Below, piece after piece: positions 29,454 through 32,452 of a stretch of DNA of 32,452 nt (positions are counted from its first letter, which is position 1; each line of letters begins with the position of its first letter). A model generated the notes under the pieces. That model was given only the letters and a program-made list of their open reading frames with translations, did no database searches and had not been told where the DNA came from. The translations under genes were made by a program, and so were the position numbers. The DNA comes from a virus. Where the stretch lies: the IMG/VR virus record IMGVR_UViG_3300044984_003852, positions 1 through 32,452 of that record. One strand, 5' to 3'.

Positions 29454-31346
29454 TTAGCTGACCAAGTTGGCAGTTGTTGCCTTGTTCATGCGTGACATTG
29501 CACTTAAATAGTTTTGCATTGAAGGGGAAATTGTATCTCCTTCAATTTGATTTTCGACGATTGTTTCTTTTGAAATAAATGAAGCGTTATCGTCAACGTT
29601 TTCATTTAAAGTGTTTTTATCATTAGCTGCACGGCGGTTAACATAAAATTCACGAATGGTTGAAACCTTTTTAGTAAAGGTATCTTCATTAATAAATTCA
29701 ACATCTTCAACCATTTCAGTTAATTTTGCAATTTGGGTATCAGCAAGACCAGCAGAAGCTTCTGCAATTACTTTTTGACGTGTAAGTTTTTCAACACGAT
29801 CAGCAAGTGCATTTGCAATTCTTCCTTTGGTTGCAACTTGTTCTTTAAGGGCGGATAATTGTTGTTCCATATCTGCAACAACATTAACCTTACTTTCAGG
29901 AACTTCGATATAGTGTTCCGTAAAGATATTTTTAAGAGAGCCGATAAAGCTTTCAGTAATTTCTGTACGAAGTGTGGATTCAACGGCAACTTTGTTATCA
30001 TTAACCCATGTTTCAACAGCGTATGTTAAATATGAATCAATTTTTTCGACCAAGGTTTCCTTAATAACTTCAACTTCCTCATTGAGTTGCGTTGCATATT
30101 GTTCTTTCAACAGTGATTTGGTTTCCTTAACTTTCGAGGCGACAGCAGCTTCAAAAATGATGCTTGCCTTTTCCTTGAAACCTTCAGTTAAACCTTCTTC
30201 ACTTGAAACAAGTTCATCAATGTCAGTTGTGTCAATTTTCATTTCGGATTGTTCATCAATAATAACTCTCGCACCGTATTTTGGACTCTCATCAAATTCA
30301 AGACCAAGACCAAGCATATCTTCAACTTCTGCCACAAGTTTTTCATCCGACATTGATTTAAACGTATCAAGACTCCTATTGCCATCATCCATAATATGCA
30401 CAAATTTATATGCATAATACTTAAAGTCCTTTATAGGCATTTCAGAACTGTCATAAGTAAAATGATCGCTTAATGTATCTGAAGCTTTCCAAGCTTCTTC
30501 TTCTTCTTGGCTTAGTTCTTCTTCATCTTCATCTTCATCGTCATTTTCATTAACCGATTCTTTTTTAATGCGTTTAATGAATTCATCTTTGGTGAGCTTT
30601 TTGAAATTACGTTTAGCTTCTTTCATTTCGGATTCGTCTTTATCCATTTCCATCATGTCGGATTCGTCTTCTGATTCTTCGTCATCCTTTTTCATTACTT
30701 CGTCAATGTGCTGCTCAAGTGCATCAAAATCACCATTGACTATTAACTCCATCATTGCTGATTTGTGTTCTTCATCAGTAGGCATTGCGACCATTTTAAG
30801 CATATCAAGTAACTTTGCATCACCTTCTTCTTCATACTTTTCATTGCTCTTTGCGGCAAGTGTCTCCACTTGTTCATCAGTCAATTCAAGTTTTGCAGCA
30901 AGTGATTCAATTGTTTCTTCTTCTTCGACTTCCATATTTTCCATATCTTCGGCTTCCATAGGTTCAATATCATCCAGACTACGCATATCTTCCATGCTCT
31001 CATTCAGTTTACTGAGTGAGGAAAGAATATAATCTTTACTTCCCATTTTGCGTTGATTAAACACGATTTTGGTTTTTGGTGTATCCTTTGCTTTAAATGT
31101 GATTGACGATGGAGTAACCTCGACAACAACACCAAAGTTGGTTTTATCACCTTTTTTGTATTCTTTAACTTTATTTGCGATTGCAATAACTTCAGCTGAA
31201 TTCTCTTTAAGAGTGCGTTCAGCAATAAAATTATCAACTTCCTCTTGTACGGTTTGCTTTGTAATTTCCTCGGCAACACCATCTAGAGTAAGTAACGATT
31301 GTTCTGTGATGTCTTGAATGACATCGTTTTGTTTTTGTACTGACAT
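29454..31346 (-). CDS. 22: Prohead core scaffolding protein, gp22-like, enlarged
   Basis: 630 residues, more than twice T4 gp22 (269). The C-terminal 300 residues (long Glu/Lys helices ending A-N-A-L-A-D-R-V-E-K-L-T-R-Q-K ... S-M-Q-N-Y-L-S-A-M-S-R-M) correspond to gp22 by composition and position between gp21 and gp23. The N-terminal half has a small beta-rich stretch (F-G-V-V-V-E-V-T-P-S-S-I-T-F-K) and two very acidic segments (D-D-E-E-S-E-D-E-S-D and N-E-N-D-D-E-D-E-D-E-E-E). Several L-N-E, I-N-E and L-T-E sites fit degradation by gp21. T4 genes 67 and 68, acidic core proteins, are not seen here, so their function may be fused into this protein. A late-promoter variant precedes the ATG. Confidence 0.85.
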   Translation of the reverse strand: MSVQKQNDVIQDITEQSLLTLDGVAEEITKQTVQEEVDNFIAERTLKENSAEVIAIANKVKEYKKGDKTNFGVVVEVTPSSITFKAKDTPKTKIVFNQRKMGSKDYILSSLSKLNESMEDMRSLDDIEPMEAEDMENMEVEEEETIESLAAKLELTDEQVETLAAKSNEKYEEEGDAKLLDMLKMVAMPTDEEHKSAMMELIVNGDFDALEQHIDEVMKKDDEESEDESDMMEMDKDESEMKEAKRNFKKLTKDEFIKRIKKESVNENDDEDEDEEELSQEEEEAWKASDTLSDHFTYDSSEMPIKDFKYYAYKFVHIMDDGNRSLDTFKSMSDEKLVAEVEDMLGLGLEFDESPKYGARVIIDEQSEMKIDTTDIDELVSSEEGLTEGFKEKASIIFEAAVASKVKETKSLLKEQYATQLNEEVEVIKETLVEKIDSYLTYAVETWVNDNKVAVESTLRTEITESFIGSLKNIFTEHYIEVPESKVNVVADMEQQLSALKEQVATKGRIANALADRVEKLTRQKVIAEASAGLADTQIAKLTEMVEDVEFINEDTFTKKVSTIREFYVNRRAANDKNTLNENVDDNASFISKETIVENQIEGDTISPSMQNYLSAMSRMNKATTANLVS

Positions 31347-31352
31347 ATTTGT

Positions 31353-31360
31353 TATTTACT
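31353..31360 (-). promoter_or_regulatory. Candidate late promoter of scaffold gene (AGTAAATA)
   Basis: The minus strand reads AGTAAATA, two mismatches from TATAAATA, exactly 6 nt before the ATG as for gp23. The spacing supports it more than the sequence does. Confidence 0.45.
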
Positions 31361-31362
31361 TT

Positions 31363-31440
31363 TTAATGTTTGTTTGGAGAGGAAACGAACAAACCAAAAG
31401 GTTTTTCAATTTCTGTCTCATATTGTTCAATTATTCCCAT
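31363..31440 (-). CDS. Possible 25-residue peptide between genes 21 and 22
   Basis: An ATG-initiated frame encoding MGIIEQYETEIEKPFGLFV followed by SSPNKH and TAA, filling much of the 154-nt gap between the protease and scaffold genes. It has no Shine-Dalgarno sequence and no overlap with either neighbour. The composition is protein-like, but at this length it may be chance. The rest of the gap (31441-31500) holds no feature I can support. Confidence 0.3.
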   Translation of the reverse strand: MGIIEQYETEIEKPFGLFVSSPNKH

Positions 31441-31500
31441 AGTAATAGTTCACTTACAACAACTTGTTGTTAATCCATAATTTAAAATTTGTAAATGTTC

Positions 31501-32154
31501 TTAAAGATTAATATCCTTAAGAAAATTTGAAAAGAGTTGTATTTGTTGTTCTGCCAATTGTGCTTTTGGCATTTTTGAAATGATTTTTTTGTATTTATCT
31601 GAAGTAACGGCAACGATTGAATTTCCTTCGTAGAAATATTCAACACCTTCCATAATGCCGTTGACAAAAGCGGACGGTGCAGAAGGATCTTGTACAATAT
31701 CAACAGTTGAAAGAACAAAATCATCATTAACGGTTGTTTTACCATTTTTGCTATCCACTGTTCCCATACCGCGGCTTGATACACCCAATTGGCAACCACC
31801 TTCAAGTAATCCTTTTACAATAACTCCCATTGGAGTATTTAAGATAAGCGCCTTACCAATAACATCATTACCGTCCCAGGAAAGGTTTGTAATACGATGT
31901 GAAACTTTATCTAAGTTTATGCTTGGTGATTCAGGGTGATTTAATTCACCTACTGCACGTCCCTTATTAACATAATTGGTAACGTAACGATCAACGGCGC
32001 TTTCAAGAACAGTTTTAGGATAAATTCTACTATTTCTATTAAGCTGTTCCGCTTGCATGAAAATGCCTTCAATGACAAATTTCTTTTCGCCATTGGATCC
32101 AACTGATTCAGAAAAGTATTTGACATTTTCTGTATGTTCGGTTATTAACTTCAT
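31501..32154 (-). CDS. 21: Prohead core protease, gp21-like
   Basis: 217 residues (T4 gp21 212). Serine protease of the herpesvirus assemblin-like U9 type that degrades the scaffold and trims capsid and internal proteins after Leu/Ile-x-Glu. Catalytic candidates: H73 in G-E-L-N-H-P, S126/S127 in G-V-S-S-R-G-M-G, and D152 in V-D-I-V-Q-D-P-S. The N-x-N-x-R-x-Y-P segment (L-N-R-N-S-R-I-Y-P) is the conserved opening. An exact late promoter lies 7 nt before the ATG. Its cleavage preference is what makes the tags at the left of the window informative. Confidence 0.97.
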   Translation of the reverse strand: MKLITEHTENVKYFSESVGSNGEKKFVIEGIFMQAEQLNRNSRIYPKTVLESAVDRYVTNYVNKGRAVGELNHPESPSINLDKVSHRITNLSWDGNDVIGKALILNTPMGVIVKGLLEGGCQLGVSSRGMGTVDSKNGKTTVNDDFVLSTVDIVQDPSAPSAFVNGIMEGVEYFYEGNSIVAVTSDKYKKIISKMPKAQLAEQQIQLFSNFLKDINL

Positions 32155-32161
32155 TAGAATC

Positions 32162-32169
32162 TATTTATA
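32162..32169 (-). promoter_or_regulatory. T4-type late promoter of gene 21 (TATAAATA)
   Basis: An exact TATAAATA on the minus strand, 7 nt before the gp21 ATG and 19 nt after the stop of the upstream gene. Confidence 0.8.
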
Positions 32170-32188
32170 CAAAATGATATTTCTAAAT

Positions 32189-32452
32189 TCATTTTTTTAA
32201 CACTTTATTATATGCATTCATAATAGTCATATCAATAATTTTAAGCTGTTTTTGTGTCAATAATTTTGCTGGCATTAATTTTATTAATTCATCGCAATAC
32301 AATGATGATGCTAATTCCCATTTACGAGTTAAATACACATAATGGTAAAAATACAAATAAGCATTAGCTTGTTTGGCATAAACATTACCATCAAATATTT
32401 TCCAATGTTTATTCATTTTCAATGCTCGTGCTTCGCAATCTTGTTCTAGTCG
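32189..32452 (-). CDS. Edge-truncated small protein upstream of gp21 (5' end missing)
   Basis: The frame is open from the right edge (reading R-L-E-Q-D-C-E-A-R-A-L-K-M-N-K-H-W) to a TGA at 32189, giving 87 visible residues. Internal starts exist (TTG at 32422, ATG at 32416), but the open frame beyond them reads like protein, so the true start probably lies outside the window. The visible part is helical and rich in Tyr and Lys (Y-L-Y-F-Y-H-Y-V-Y-L-T-R-K-W). Its location before gp21 suggests a head gene. I do not recognise the family. Confidence 0.6.
   Translation of the reverse strand, partial: RLEQDCEARALKMNKHWKIFDGNVYAKQANAYLYFYHYVYLTRKWELASSLYCDELIKLMPAKLLTQKQLKIIDMTIMNAYNKVLKK

Noticed and set aside
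31380-31402. AACCAAAAGGTT-like short inverted repeat as a terminator between genes 21 and 22
   Set aside because: The stem is only about 4 bp with a 4-nt loop and lies inside a possible small reading frame.
1-32452. tRNA or other structured RNA genes
   Set aside because: I looked in the gaps for clover-leaf arms and CCA-like ends and saw none; no gap exceeds about 155 nt.

Overview
This window looks like a contiguous piece of the core genome of a T4-like (Tevenvirinae-related, 'T4 superfamily') myovirus. Every protein gene I accept lies on the minus strand, so transcription runs from the right edge to the left edge. Coding is dense and AT-rich, with many ATGA or 1-4 nt junctions. The gene content and order (21-22-23, uvsY-uvsW, 55-47-46, 45-44-62-regA-43, uvsX-41) is the T4 core, and it resembles marine T4-like phages (cyanophage or pelagiphage type) more than T4 itself. 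I see no host metabolic genes, tRNAs, integrase, insertion sequences or CRISPR arrays. The host cannot be named from this window.

Layout from right (upstream) to left. (1) 32.45-27.5 kb is head and tail morphogenesis: an edge-truncated small gene, prohead protease gp21, an oversized gp22-like scaffold, major capsid protein gp23 with a terminator, and a tail-tube-fold protein. Most have a T4-type late promoter (TATAAATA). (2) 27.5-21.5 kb is recombination and late transcription: UvsY, UvsW, a small unknown protein, late sigma factor gp55, and the gp47/gp46 nuclease. (3) 21.4-17.8 kb holds a zincin-VWA protein and a MoxR/CobS-like AAA+ ATPase, each behind its own early promoter. (4) 17.7-11.1 kb is the replisome: a winged-helix protein, clamp gp45, two small proteins including DsbA, clamp loader gp44/gp62, RegA, a DUF5824-like protein and DNA polymerase gp43. 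(5) 11.1-7.2 kb has an AEP-type primase, a WGR-like/ATP-dependent DNA ligase and several small proteins, including two membrane miniproteins. (6) 7.2-4.4 kb has UvsX and helicase gp41. (7) 4.4-0 kb is a cluster of late-type genes whose products share a short N-terminal peptide resembling the T4 capsid-targeting sequence.

Two themes stand out. First, there is a family of early promoters (consensus about GAAAAAAGTTGTTTACA - 17 nt - TAKAAT, with TATRG just before the -10). Together with the TATAAATA late promoters, many place the -10 element only 6-8 nt before the start codon. With almost no Shine-Dalgarno sequences in the window, this predicts leaderless or nearly leaderless mRNAs for the clamp, polymerase, sigma factor, VWA protein, capsid, scaffold and protease genes. 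Second, at least five proteins begin with an M-x-x-F-K-x-[FYW]-x-x-E-like tag followed by a gp21-type cleavage motif. They include an AAA+ ATPase and a possible nuclease-fold protein, which suggests a set of proteins packaged in the capsid and perhaps injected into the host.

The parts fit together. gp55 and gp45 would drive the TATAAATA promoters; gp41, the AEP primase, gp43, gp45, gp44/62, DsbA and ligase form the replication machinery; UvsX, UvsY, UvsW and gp46/47 form the recombination-dependent replication machinery; RegA tunes translation; and gp21, gp22 and gp23 build the prohead into which tagged cargo could be recruited and trimmed.
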